A DNA stretch of 54,107 nt from NCBI GenBank assembly GCA_020073525.1, contig JAIQFA010000029.1, positions 1 through 54,107 of the forward strand, read 5' to 3'. Each line of letters starts with the position of its first letter. Position 1 is the first letter of the stretch. Shown here piece after piece: positions 45,540 through 53,372 of this stretch. The stretch comes from Terriglobia bacterium (GTDB lineage: Bacteria; Acidobacteriota; Terriglobia; Terriglobales; Acidobacteriaceae). Under the pieces are notes generated by a model that saw nothing but the letters and a program-made list of their open reading frames with translations, did not search any database and was not told the DNA's origin. The position numbers and the translations under genes were made by a program.

Positions 45540-47954
45540 ATGCGCGGCAGGCTAGTACTGGTTGTTGTCTCGGTCGTCACACTCTTCACTCCGCTCGCCG
45601 CGGGGCGAACAAAGGCGGTTTGGACGGTTGTTTCGAGTAGTGAGATTGACAGCCGGATTCAGCGTCAGTTGCGCGAGCTTGCATCGCAAAATGGCGTGCC
45701 CCTGCGCTTCTCGGGCGATGTCGCGCGAAACACCGGCCCGCAGCGCGATGCCGGCGACTTACGGATCCAGTTGGACAGCGTGGCCGATCCGAGCGCCTTC
45801 CTGGCGGAGCTCGAGCGGGAAGCTCGCGGCTCGGAGGTTGAACCCACGGCGGAGCTGGCCAACGAAGGCTATATTCTGTACTGCTCTTATTCACGTGGTC
45901 CTCGGCCCAATGGCATTCGCATTCAGGCGGCCTCGGCCACCGGTCTTCACAATGCTCTGCTGAAGATTCCGGACCTTCTGGCAACCGGGGCCTCGAACCT
46001 CTCGACCGGTCTCGTTCCCCGGCCGCAATCCGTGCGCCTGCAAGAGAACGGCGCGGAAGCAATGATCGCCGATTATCCATCCTTCCCCATCCGCGGCATG
46101 GTGGAAGGCTTCTATGGACCGCCCTGGAGCCACGCCGATCGGCTTGAAGTGTTGCGCTTCGAGGGACAGCACGGAATGAACATCTACATTTACGGGCCGA
46201 AGGATGATCCCTATCACCGCAAGCTCTGGCGCGAGCCTTATCCACCAGAGCAACTGAAGCGCATGGGCGAACTTGCAGACACCGCGCGCGAGAACTTCGT
46301 TGACCTCAGCTTCGCCATCAGCCCCGGCCTTTCCATGATCTATTCCAGCGACTCGGATTTTCAGACTCTCGCCCACAAGTTGGAAAGCGTTGGCAAGCTG
46401 GGGATCTCAAGTTTTGCTCTCTTCCTGGATGACGTTCCTCAGGACCTGGTTCATCCCGAAGATAAGGCGCGCTTCAGAACGCTTGCCCGTGCGCATGTCC
46501 AACTGATCAATCGTCTGTACGATCATCTCAAATCGCTCTCCCCAAAGAATCGTTTGACGGTTTGTCCCACCACCTACACCAACGAATGGGGCAATCGCGA
46601 CTATATTCGGGAACTAGGGGCGGGCGTCAACCCCGAGATACCGCTGGATTGGACGGGAACAGAAGTCATCCCGCAGGCCATCACGGCGGCTCAAGCTGAG
46701 GAATGGGGCGATTACATCCGCCGTAAACCTCTCGTGTGGGACAACTATCCCACCAATGACAGCAACCCGTGGTGGCTGAACCTGGATCCCCTGCGCAGGC
46801 GAGAGGCCGGACTTTCCGCCGCGACCCAGGGCTTGTTTTCCAATCCCATGTATCAGGCGCACGCTACCCTGATTCCCCTCCAGACCGTGGCCGACTATTT
46901 GTGGAACCCGCGGGCATACGATCCTGAGAAATCGCAGATGCATGCGCTCGTCAGTCAGTATGGCCAAAACGCGCCGGCGCTTTTCGCCCCGTTGCTAAGG
47001 ATTTTCACGGCTAATCGGGGAGATGGCTGGATCTTCAGATCTATTTTCGAGGAGAGTTGGACTCCGGTTGACGTCCCGGCCATCGAGTCGCAAGTTTCCC
47101 GCTTGAGTTCCTCCATCGCCGCCCTGCGGGGCCAGCGCGGGTTCGAAAAGCTGGTGTCCGAAATATCCCCCCTCCCGGACATACTCCGCGATCAACTGGC
47201 CCGTATTCGGACTGACGCCGCGTTCAAGCACCTGCCCGACGGCAAAATCCAGTGGGACCGCGAGCGAGATATTCTGAAAGCGTCCAGGGTCTTCGGCAAG
47301 CCCGTACTAGATGGCGATTTTTCGAAGTGGGAGTCCGGAACTCTGTATCTGCTGAACAAGAATTCCCAGATCGTGGACGGAAAAGACCTTTGGAAAGGAC
47401 CGTCGCAGTTTTCCGCTCGGGTCGCGTTAGCTTGGGACGAAGAGAATCTTTACTTTGGGGTTGATGTCACCGATCCTCAGCTTTACCAGCCCTTCTGGGG
47501 AAGAGGAGTGCAGAACGGAGACGCGTTCCGCCTGATCGTTGACACGATATTACCCATTGCCATGAAGCCCGGAAGGCCAACTGGCGTATTCGACCTCTAT
47601 CTGAGTCCTGGAAATTTCGCCGATGTGAAGCCCAGTGTCTACTGCAACGAGGACTTCTTCCCCTTACGTTCCCGTCCACACGACTACAACCAGGAGATTC
47701 GTGCAACCTGGAAGAAAACGGCGACTGGTTTTTCTGGCGATGTCGTTGTGCCGGCAACCTTCTTCGCGCGCCAGAATTTTGCGCTGGGCCAGGAAATCGG
47801 GTTGAGCTTCGGGGCGCAAAAGGTTTTCCTGCCCAAAGATCCGTTTGAGGAGGATCCGGCCCGCATCTTCTTTTCCTCGAAGGAAGGCGGCCTGTTCCCG
47901 GTTGAGTCACAAAGCCCGGCCACGTTTCAGCGAATGGATCTGGTGGACCCGTGA
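45540..47954 (+). CDS. Secreted GH84 beta-N-acetylglucosaminidase with CBM9-like domain
   Basis: An 804-residue exported glycoside hydrolase. Signal peptide about 1-22. An N-terminal alpha/beta domain (about 25-170) precedes the GH84 barrel, which opens with FPIRGMVEGFYGPPWSHADR and NIYIYGPKDDPYHRKLWREP. The neighbouring catalytic acids lie in FALFLDDVP (Asp 297 and 298), where family-84 enzymes use a substrate-assisted mechanism on the N-acetyl group. PTTYTNEWG and VWDNYPTNDS follow. A C-terminal CBM9-like sugar-binding domain (about 584-790; VLDGDFSKWESG, VALAWDEENLYFGVDV) completes it. Likely targets are O-GlcNAc glycoproteins, hyaluronan or chitin-derived sugars. It is the third gene after the receptor in the same direction. 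Ribosome site weak. Confidence 0.92.
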   Translation: MRGRLVLVVVSVVTLFTPLAAGRTKAVWTVVSSSEIDSRIQRQLRELASQNGVPLRFSGDVARNTGPQRDAGDLRIQLDSVADPSAFLAELEREARGSEVEPTAELANEGYILYCSYSRGPRPNGIRIQAASATGLHNALLKIPDLLATGASNLSTGLVPRPQSVRLQENGAEAMIADYPSFPIRGMVEGFYGPPWSHADRLEVLRFEGQHGMNIYIYGPKDDPYHRKLWREPYPPEQLKRMGELADTARENFVDLSFAISPGLSMIYSSDSDFQTLAHKLESVGKLGISSFALFLDDVPQDLVHPEDKARFRTLARAHVQLINRLYDHLKSLSPKNRLTVCPTTYTNEWGNRDYIRELGAGVNPEIPLDWTGTEVIPQAITAAQAEEWGDYIRRKPLVWDNYPTNDSNPWWLNLDPLRRREAGLSAATQGLFSNPMYQAHATLIPLQTVADYLWNPRAYDPEKSQMHALVSQYGQNAPALFAPLLRIFTANRGDGWIFRSIFEESWTPVDVPAIESQVSRLSSSIAALRGQRGFEKLVSEISPLPDILRDQLARIRTDAAFKHLPDGKIQWDRERDILKASRVFGKPVLDGDFSKWESGTLYLLNKNSQIVDGKDLWKGPSQFSARVALAWDEENLYFGVDVTDPQLYQPFWGRGVQNGDAFRLIVDTILPIAMKPGRPTGVFDLYLSPGNFADVKPSVYCNEDFFPLRSRPHDYNQEIRATWKKTATGFSGDVVVPATFFARQNFALGQEIGLSFGAQKVFLPKDPFEEDPARIFFSSKEGGLFPVESQSPATFQRMDLVDP

Positions 47955-48252
47955 AGTGGTTGTTTTGACGCATACCGAACCGTGTTGGCATTCGATTCTT
48001 ACCTCGCAGAAATAAATCGGCTTTTTTGGATCAGAGCCCAGAAGAACCGCCGATCACCTCCTCGATAACCGGGAGACTGGTGTTTGCTTTGCCCGACCTT
48101 ACCCAAAGGCCCCGTACCAGAGTTCCATGAACGCCCACAATTTCGTTTGTACACACCAGTCAACATAGAAATACACATGTATACACACCAGAGAAGGGTC
48201 AGACGGGCGGTATATCGCAGTCATTTAAGACCCGAGAATGCTCTGCCCCGCC
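47955..48252. other. Spacer with short TACACACCAG direct repeats
   Basis: About 300 bases between a convergent gene end and a decayed gene end. TACACACCAG occurs at 48150 and 48182, 22 bases apart, around an A/T-rich ATACACATG stretch. No gene is recognised. Too few copies for CRISPR. Confidence 0.4.
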
Positions 48253-48901
48253 CTACTGTTTCGGCGCTGGACAGGCGGAGTCGTAGTCGGAATAGCTGCC
48301 TTCTCGGAGCGTGACCGGAATGTCCTCGTTTCCGGGAGGCTGATTGCGGGCGGTGGAAGTGTCCAGGGTGCCGTCCGGCAGGAACGCGGTGGACTAACTC
48401 TTGCGATCATCCATGAGGAGTTCGGAATCTCCCCAGGTTCCGTGAAAGTCCAGGCGCGGGCGGCGCTCGGTTGAGAACTGTGGATACAGAATAGGCCAGT
48501 AAAACATGTACAAGTGCATCGGCCTGCCAACAGTGTTGATGCCGCCGGATGCTTGGGCATGTCCCCTCCCATGTGGAGCCGAAAACGTTGACCTTTGGGC
48601 GTGCAGAGATAGGCGATTCCCGTAAAGTGGCGGCTTTGGTAGGGATAGCTGTCGGGAGCGGGAAACATCCGCACGAAGAGAACATAGTCCCCGGCCGTGG
48701 CAGACCTCATGCGGCCCCAGCCCTGCCAGTACGCCAACGGATGGAAGTGTCCACCGAGAAAAAATGCCCAGGGAAAACTGCGTCGATGAGAAGGATGAGC
48801 GTGCAGCCCACCACGAAAAAGATTACGAGGCTCCCCATGCAGCCGAATCTGGAGCGAGCGCGCCGCCGGGGGAGTTGTGAAGGCAGAACGTTCTTCAACA
48901 C
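48253..48901 (-). pseudogene. Decayed gene with two frameshifts and a stop, exported or membrane protein
   Basis: Joining three frames gives a continuous protein-like sequence of about 215 residues. Frame 1 (from GTG at 48901) has a membrane helix near GSLVIFFVVGCTLILLIDAV; a shift near 48770 leads to WAFFLGGHFHPLAYWQGWGR and VLFVRMFPAPDSYPYQSRHF; a second shift near 48550 leads to GINTVGRPMHLYMFYWPIL and RRPRLDFHGTWGDSELLMDD; then an in-frame TAG and STAFLPDGTLD, ending YDSACPAPKQ at a real stop. Each piece has good amino-acid composition, which random frames lack. I do not recognise a named family; it is reminiscent of a small hypothetical in Acidobacteriota. Sequencing error is an alternative for the shifts but not readily for all three defects. 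Confidence 0.6.
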
Positions 48902-48922
48902 GTAGGTATCCGCTCCTAGCTT

Positions 48923-49387
48923 CTATTTCTTCCCACTAGGATCGTCGCTCGGGTTGATATAGTTGAACTTCACCGGCGACATGCCGTGGATTTGAATTAT
49001 CGTTTCGCCCGAGGCCATCGCGTAGTGATGCATGCTCGGATCCAGGTAGGCGAAACTGCCCGCTGCAAAGCTCATCATCTTGGCGCCGTCGAACTGATCG
49101 CCCATACCTACTTTCAACGTTCCTGAAAGGACAGTGACGTTCTCACGATTGGGGTGGGTGTGGGGTGCGACCTTGTAGCCATCTGGCATCTTGAGACGAA
49201 TGGTGAAATCGCCAGAGGAGCCCATCGGATCGCCTTCCAGCACAGCCAACTGCGCGCCTGGCGGCAGGAAAGGCGGCGCAGGTCCGAACTTCACTTGATC
49301 GGGAGCAAAGGCATTCTGAGCATGCATCGGCTGCGCTGCAAAGAGCAAAGCCACGCTGAGAGCAAAAACGAGAAAGGTCGGTTTCAT
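48923..49387 (-). CDS. Exported cupin-domain protein
   Basis: A 154-residue protein with a signal peptide (1-23, ending QPMHA-Q) and a strong GGAGGAGG site ahead of the ATG. The cupin core has VAPHTHPNRENVTVLSGTL: HxH and the Glu four residues on are metal ligands, and the later His in MHHYAMASG completes the site. GTLKVGMGD is the usual hairpin. The predicted role is metal-dependent small-molecule binding or dioxygenation in the periplasm; the substrate cannot be read from sequence. It lies just upstream of the decayed gene and downstream of the LytR-type regulator, 55 bases away, all leftward. Confidence 0.88.
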   Translation of the reverse strand: MKPTFLVFALSVALLFAAQPMHAQNAFAPDQVKFGPAPPFLPPGAQLAVLEGDPMGSSGDFTIRLKMPDGYKVAPHTHPNRENVTVLSGTLKVGMGDQFDGAKMMSFAAGSFAYLDPSMHHYAMASGETIIQIHGMSPVKFNYINPSDDPSGKK

Positions 49388-49442
49388 GGAGCCTCCTCCA
49401 AACGGTCGGGCGGGATGATAGCACGAGTCGGCGGGAAGTGCA

Positions 49443-50192
49443 TCAGGAGTGCGAATCGCGAATGCCCAGGCGAGATTGCAATGGTTTGCGGTAACGACGG
49501 CTCAACGGAAGTCTGATTCCATTGTCGAGCAACACCTCGTATTCGCCGTCCTCACCGAGTTTCAGTCCTCGAACGCGATCGAGGTTGACGATCGTCGAAC
49601 GATGGATGCGGCGGAAGATAGCCGGATCCAGTTCGTGCTCGAGTTCGGACATGCTGCGACGCAACAAGTGGCTTTTAGTACCTGCGTGCAGGCAGGCGTA
49701 GTAGTCGGCAGCCTCGATCCAATCAATCTCTGAGATCTTGACGAACGAGACCTGTCCGGTGCTCTTGATGGCGAAACGCTCCGGTCTTCTCGGTATTTCT
49801 CTGCCGTGCGTGATTTTCTGTTTCGCGCGTTCTAGGGCGCGATCGAAGCGGGCGTTATCGAACGGCTTCAGCAGGTAATCGAGCGCTCCAGCCTCGAAAG
49901 CCCGCACCGCATATTGGTCGTACGCGGTCACAAAGATGACGGCGGGAGGCAGATCTCCGCCGAGCATTTCGAGAACGTCGAAGCCATCGCATTCCGCCAT
50001 CTGCACATCGAGGAAGACCAGGTCCGGCTTGGCACTGCGAATCTCTGCCAGCGCCTCTGCGCCGGACGCGCATTCACGGAGGATTTCAATTTCCGGATCA
50101 CGCCGCAGCAGGACGGCGAGGTTGCTGCGCGCCAAGGGTTCGTCGTCCACGACGAGCGCACGGATTTTTGTGGGCAGTTCTTCCGAGCGCAC
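49443..50192 (-). CDS. LytTR-family response regulator
   Basis: A 249-residue regulator: receiver (about 8-125, phospho-acceptor in VFLDVQMAECDG, Lys in LLKPFDNARF) and LytTR DNA-binding domain (about 140-245; SFVKISEIDWIEAADYYACL, FRRIHRSTIVNLDRV and LSRRYRKPL). The start follows the kinase gene by only three bases, so both are one operon. LytTR proteins bind imperfect direct repeats; none was confirmed nearby. Output genes may be the exported cupin downstream or the divergent DinB-like gene, but this is conjecture. Confidence 0.94.
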   Translation of the reverse strand: MRSEELPTKIRALVVDDEPLARSNLAVLLRRDPEIEILRECASGAEALAEIRSAKPDLVFLDVQMAECDGFDVLEMLGGDLPPAVIFVTAYDQYAVRAFEAGALDYLLKPFDNARFDRALERAKQKITHGREIPRRPERFAIKSTGQVSFVKISEIDWIEAADYYACLHAGTKSHLLRRSMSELEHELDPAIFRRIHRSTIVNLDRVRGLKLGEDGEYEVLLDNGIRLPLSRRYRKPLQSRLGIRDSHS

Positions 50193-50195
50193 GAA

Positions 50196-51335
50196 TTACT
50201 CCTCGAAGGCTGCAGGGACGGGCAGGGAAACGAAGGGTACGGAAACCGAAACCTCCACGCCGTCCGGGTTCTGATTCTTCATCGTGAATTCGAACTGATC
50301 TCCGTAGAGGCCTTGCAGGCGGGTGCGCACGTTGGCGATGCCAATGCCGGAATTTGTAGTTTCCCAGCCCGCCGGCAGACCGGGACCGTCGTTATAGACG
50401 CTGAGCGTGAGTGTGCCGTTGGTGCGAAATCCGGCAATCCGGATCGCGCCCCCCTGCACCCGCTTCGTGATTCCATGTTTGACCGCGTTTTCAACCACCG
50501 GCTGCAGAATCAGGCTGGGAAACTGGGCAGGGAAGAGTTCGGACGGGACATGGACGCTTACCTGAAGGCGCTCAGCAAAGCGGACTTTTTGAATGTCGAG
50601 ATACTTCTGCACGAACTCCAATTCCTCTCCCAGCGGCACCTGTTGTCGGTTGGAATCCTCCATGACCCGGCGCAGACAGTCGCTCAGGCCGGCAATCATG
50701 GTCACGGCTGCGTTGTTTCTTTGCTCGCGTACCAGGCCAGCGATGGCATGAAGCGTATTGAACAAAAAGTGAGGCTCGATTTGTCTGCGCAGGGCGTGAA
50801 GCTGTGCCTTCGTGAGTTGTTCGTTGAGACGCGCCGTCTCGGTTTGCTGAAAGGCTAATCGCTCTTGGGAATCCAGCATGTACCCGACCAGCAAAATGGC
50901 GCAGTACAAGATCACGAACGAGAGCAGCCCGTTATAGAACTTGTTTAACCAGAGGGTCGCGAGCGGGTCCGGGCCCGGGACAAGGGCCCATGGGTTGAGG
51001 AACGCCTCCAGCACGGCGGACCAAGCGGCGAAAGACATGCCGATGGTGGCGAAGGCGGCCAGGTGCATGCCCCAGGTGGAGAAGCGTTTCCACCGCGCCG
51101 GAGGGTATCGGCGGCTTAGGCCTAGCACAAACGGCGTCGCCAGTGCCCATGGCAGCCACGAAAGCAGCAGGGTCGCGAAGAGGCGGGTCCACGCGTGGTG
51201 CATGCCTTCCGCCCGCATGACAAAGACGTTCTGAGTCGCATCGAACAGCCCGACGCCGGACCAGATGGCCGCAATCCACAGCCATCGCGGCAACGGCCGT
51301 CGTGGAGACTCGAGGCGTGTGCCCGGCGCGTCCAT
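50196..51335 (-). CDS. LytS-type membrane sensor histidine kinase
   Basis: A 379-residue kinase of the His_kinase/LytS class. Four membrane helices are visible (near 17-36, 50-71, 80-103 and 120-145). The phospho-acceptor block is RRQIEPHFLFNTLHAI, the N-box LQPVVENAVKHG and the G-box NSGIGIANVRTRL. No periplasmic domain exists, so it likely senses membrane state or a lipid-phase cue. The ATG at 51335 is chosen because the first helix follows; the 45 codons before it overlap a 39-bp repeat. No good ribosome site was seen. The regulator gene comes three bases after, so they form a two-component pair. Confidence 0.9.
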   Translation of the reverse strand: MDAPGTRLESPRRPLPRWLWIAAIWSGVGLFDATQNVFVMRAEGMHHAWTRLFATLLLSWLPWALATPFVLGLSRRYPPARWKRFSTWGMHLAAFATIGMSFAAWSAVLEAFLNPWALVPGPDPLATLWLNKFYNGLLSFVILYCAILLVGYMLDSQERLAFQQTETARLNEQLTKAQLHALRRQIEPHFLFNTLHAIAGLVREQRNNAAVTMIAGLSDCLRRVMEDSNRQQVPLGEELEFVQKYLDIQKVRFAERLQVSVHVPSELFPAQFPSLILQPVVENAVKHGITKRVQGGAIRIAGFRTNGTLTLSVYNDGPGLPAGWETTNSGIGIANVRTRLQGLYGDQFEFTMKNQNPDGVEVSVSVPFVSLPVPAAFEE

Positions 51336-51375
51336 AGGGAGAATGTATTCTACGACTCTTCCGGAGAAGCCAACA

Positions 51376-51414
51376 ATGCAGCCAATCGCCTGCCTGATGC
51401 AGTGAGCGGTCTGG
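51376..51414 (+). repeat. 39-bp dispersed repeat, copy 1
   Basis: ATGCAGCCAATCGCCTG, then ATGCAG and GAGCGGTCTGG. It matches 52105-52143 at 35 of 39 bases. It lies between the divergent LytS-type kinase and DinB-like genes. Confidence 0.85.
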
Positions 51415-51539
51415 TACCGGCGGACCGTCCAGTTGATACTGCCCAATCGCTCGCCAAAATTCAGTTGCACGGCCGAACAATGACAGAGCGGTCCGACTCA
51501 GACCATGTCCACGGTTTCGGTCGCGGCAAAGGAGGTTGC

Positions 51540-52058
51540 ATGATATCTCGTCCCGCTGTGACCGTTACTGTTCTGCTTGGGTTCACCCTTTCCTTTGTCT
51601 ACGCCGTCGGCGCCTCGGTGGGATCTGCCACGGATTATTCCCAGCACTTTGGCGCTCTGAGCAAACTCTCGGTCGCCGTAGCCGAGGCCATGCCTCCTGA
51701 ACAATATGCTTTCCGCCCCGACCCCGGCTCCATGAGCTTCGGGGAAGTGATGTCGCACATCGCGACCACCAACTATCAATTCTGTGCCGGATTGAAGGAT
51801 GTCAGCCCTCCTGCTATGCCCACACCCTCCAACAAAGACGGTATTGTCAAACGTCTGAGCAGTTCGTTTGAGTATTGCTCTGCCGTGATCCAGAACCTGA
51901 CTGACGAACAGATCGGCAAAACCCACAACTCGCCTGACGGCCGGATGCCAGGGCGGGAAGTGCTGCTCGCTATGTACGTGCACGTTGCGCACCACCGCGG
52001 CCAGGCGGAGGTCTATCTTCGCGACAAAGGCATCACGCCGCCGTCTTACCAGTTTTGA
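51540..52058 (+). CDS. Exported DinB-like metal-binding protein
   Basis: A 172-residue protein with a near-perfect AAAGGAGG site seven bases before the ATG. A signal peptide (about 1-25) is followed by a four-helix DinB/YfiT-like bundle: AVAEAMPPEQYAFRPDPGSM, MSHIATTNYQFCAGL, and VHVAHHRGQAEVYLRDKG. His residues in MSHIA and AHHRG fit the metal triad. In this superfamily some members are thiol transferases; the secreted ones are unassigned. It is divergent from the LytS-type kinase and 118 bases before the cytochrome P460 gene on the same strand. Confidence 0.88.
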   Translation: MISRPAVTVTVLLGFTLSFVYAVGASVGSATDYSQHFGALSKLSVAVAEAMPPEQYAFRPDPGSMSFGEVMSHIATTNYQFCAGLKDVSPPAMPTPSNKDGIVKRLSSSFEYCSAVIQNLTDEQIGKTHNSPDGRMPGREVLLAMYVHVAHHRGQAEVYLRDKGITPPSYQF

Positions 52059-52104
52059 CATAACGCGTAGTGAATGTCTGCGCTTGCGAACTGAGGGGCG
52101 AACG

Positions 52105-52143
52105 ATGCAGCCAATCGCCTGTCCCATGCAGCGAGCGGTCTGG
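52105..52143 (+). repeat. 39-bp dispersed repeat, copy 2
   Basis: Second copy of the repeat at 51376. It lies in the gap between the DinB-like and cytochrome P460 genes, so both copies stand upstream of exported-protein genes. Confidence 0.85.
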
Positions 52144-52176
52144 CCGTCTGAAGAGCAGTGCGTGATACTCTCGCGC

Positions 52177-52785
52177 ATGATGAACAAAACGACAACCGTG
52201 CTACTCGCTGGGATGGTTCTATTGTTCTCGGCCGCTTTCCGCCAATTTGCAACGCCGCCGAGTTCGGGTCCGGAATATACCAGCGACTCCCAGCTCAAGT
52301 TTCCCGAGCACTATCGGGATTGGGTGTACCTGACCACCGGGTTCGATATGAGTTACAACCCAGCCATGCGGATGGGCCACCATATGTTCGACAACGTCTT
52401 TGTGAACCCCGAGGCGTATAAGGCATTTGTGGAGACGGGCACGTGGCCTGACAAAACGGTGCTCTTGATCGAAGCACGTGGTGCCGAGAGCAAGGGCTCG
52501 ATTAACCAGGCGGGGAACTACCAGGGTGCCGAGGTCATGGCGGTCGAGGTGCACGTGAAGGACGAGGCGCGTTTTCCGGGAAAATGGGCGTTCTTTGGTT
52601 TTGATGGCGGCAAAACCGCGAAGATGATTCCAGCATCCGCCGACTGCTATAGCTGCCACGCTGCACATGCGGCGGTGGATACTACGTTTGTCCAGTTCTA
52701 TCCAACCCTGCTGCCAATTGCCAAGAGCAAAGGCACACTCAGTGCCGCGTACCAGAAGGAGATTGCGGTACCGGCACAGAAATAG
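52177..52785 (+). CDS. Exported cytochrome P460-family protein
   Basis: A 202-residue exported haem protein. Signal peptide about 1-26. FPEHYRDWVYLTTGFDMSYN and FVNPEAYKAFVETGTWPDKT match the P460 fold, and the haem motif CYSCHAAHAAVDTTFVQFYP supplies CxxCH. In characterised P460s a Lys cross-links the haem and they oxidise hydroxylamine or related substrates; the Lys here was not assigned. Two ATGs lie next to each other (52177 and 52180), and no strong ribosome site is seen. A 39-bp repeat sits just upstream. It follows the DinB-like gene in the same direction. Exact substrate unknown. Confidence 0.88.
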   Translation: MMNKTTTVLLAGMVLLFSAAFRQFATPPSSGPEYTSDSQLKFPEHYRDWVYLTTGFDMSYNPAMRMGHHMFDNVFVNPEAYKAFVETGTWPDKTVLLIEARGAESKGSINQAGNYQGAEVMAVEVHVKDEARFPGKWAFFGFDGGKTAKMIPASADCYSCHAAHAAVDTTFVQFYPTLLPIAKSKGTLSAAYQKEIAVPAQK

Positions 52786-52821
52786 GGGTTCGCTTTGCTG
52801 CAGAGGTTGCGAGAACAGCGG

Positions 52822-53226
52822 CTAAGATCTACTTTCGGCGTACTCCGAGTGGGTGCGGACGATCAGCAGTCCGACCAGAACCGCGCTGACCAGCATCACA
52901 ACCCTGATGTAGAGGCCGGCATGAAACGCATGGTCGCCGAAGGCAGTACGAAGCAGGCCCGAAGTGGCGCTGACGGTGCAGAGTCCGAAATAGAACTTCT
53001 CCATCATTCCTCGGGAAATGACGAAGAGCCACAAAAGGATGGTAGAGACTATGGTAAAGATAGCGCAGAGAATCCACGTGCCGCGGGGTACCGTGGATGG
53101 CATCCAGATGCCGGCGGCGGGATTGGCCGCAACCATCTGCCGGGCAGCGATCAGGAGAAACACGACGGAGTGCACCAATGCGACGACGGCGCGTTTGCGG
53201 TTGGTGAGAATGGAGAATCCGCCCAT
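52822..53226 (-). CDS. Small four-helix membrane protein, unknown
   Basis: A 134-residue membrane protein with about four hydrophobic helices (near 15-33, 45-64, 70-86 and 104-124; e.g. ALVHSVVFLLIAARQMV, LCAIFTIVSTILLWLFV, VVMLVSAVLVGLLIV). The ATG chosen puts a basic TNRKRA ahead of the first helix. Upstream codons come from a palindromic repeat. No family recognised. It converges with the cytochrome P460 gene, and reads after tpiA on the same strand with a repeat between. Confidence 0.6.
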   Translation of the reverse strand: MGGFSILTNRKRAVVALVHSVVFLLIAARQMVAANPAAGIWMPSTVPRGTWILCAIFTIVSTILLWLFVISRGMMEKFYFGLCTVSATSGLLRTAFGDHAFHAGLYIRVVMLVSAVLVGLLIVRTHSEYAESRS

Positions 53227-53325
53227 GCGTGAAGATACTGTAGCGGAAGTGGCGGACTTGAGGCTGTGATCTAGATCACGCCAGGTTCCCGCGAATGTAT
53301 GAGCCGGTAAACACAGCCCATATCT

Positions 53326-53370
53326 GCCGAGCTCGGCGTGGACGGGCGAGGCGCCCGTCCCCACACGAGC
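53326..53370 (-). repeat. Two-hairpin dispersed element, copy C
   Basis: On the minus strand it reads GGCTCGTGTGGGGACGGG, first hairpin GGACGGGCG/CGCCCGTCC, then GCCGAGCTCGGC as a second, loopless palindrome. It lies two bases after the tpiA stop, where it could stop or stabilise the message. Same family as 11990 and 20698. Confidence 0.85.
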
Positions 53371-53372
53371 CA

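Noticed and set aside
48140..48200. TACACACCAG copies as a CRISPR seed
   Set aside because: Only two short copies and no cas gene.
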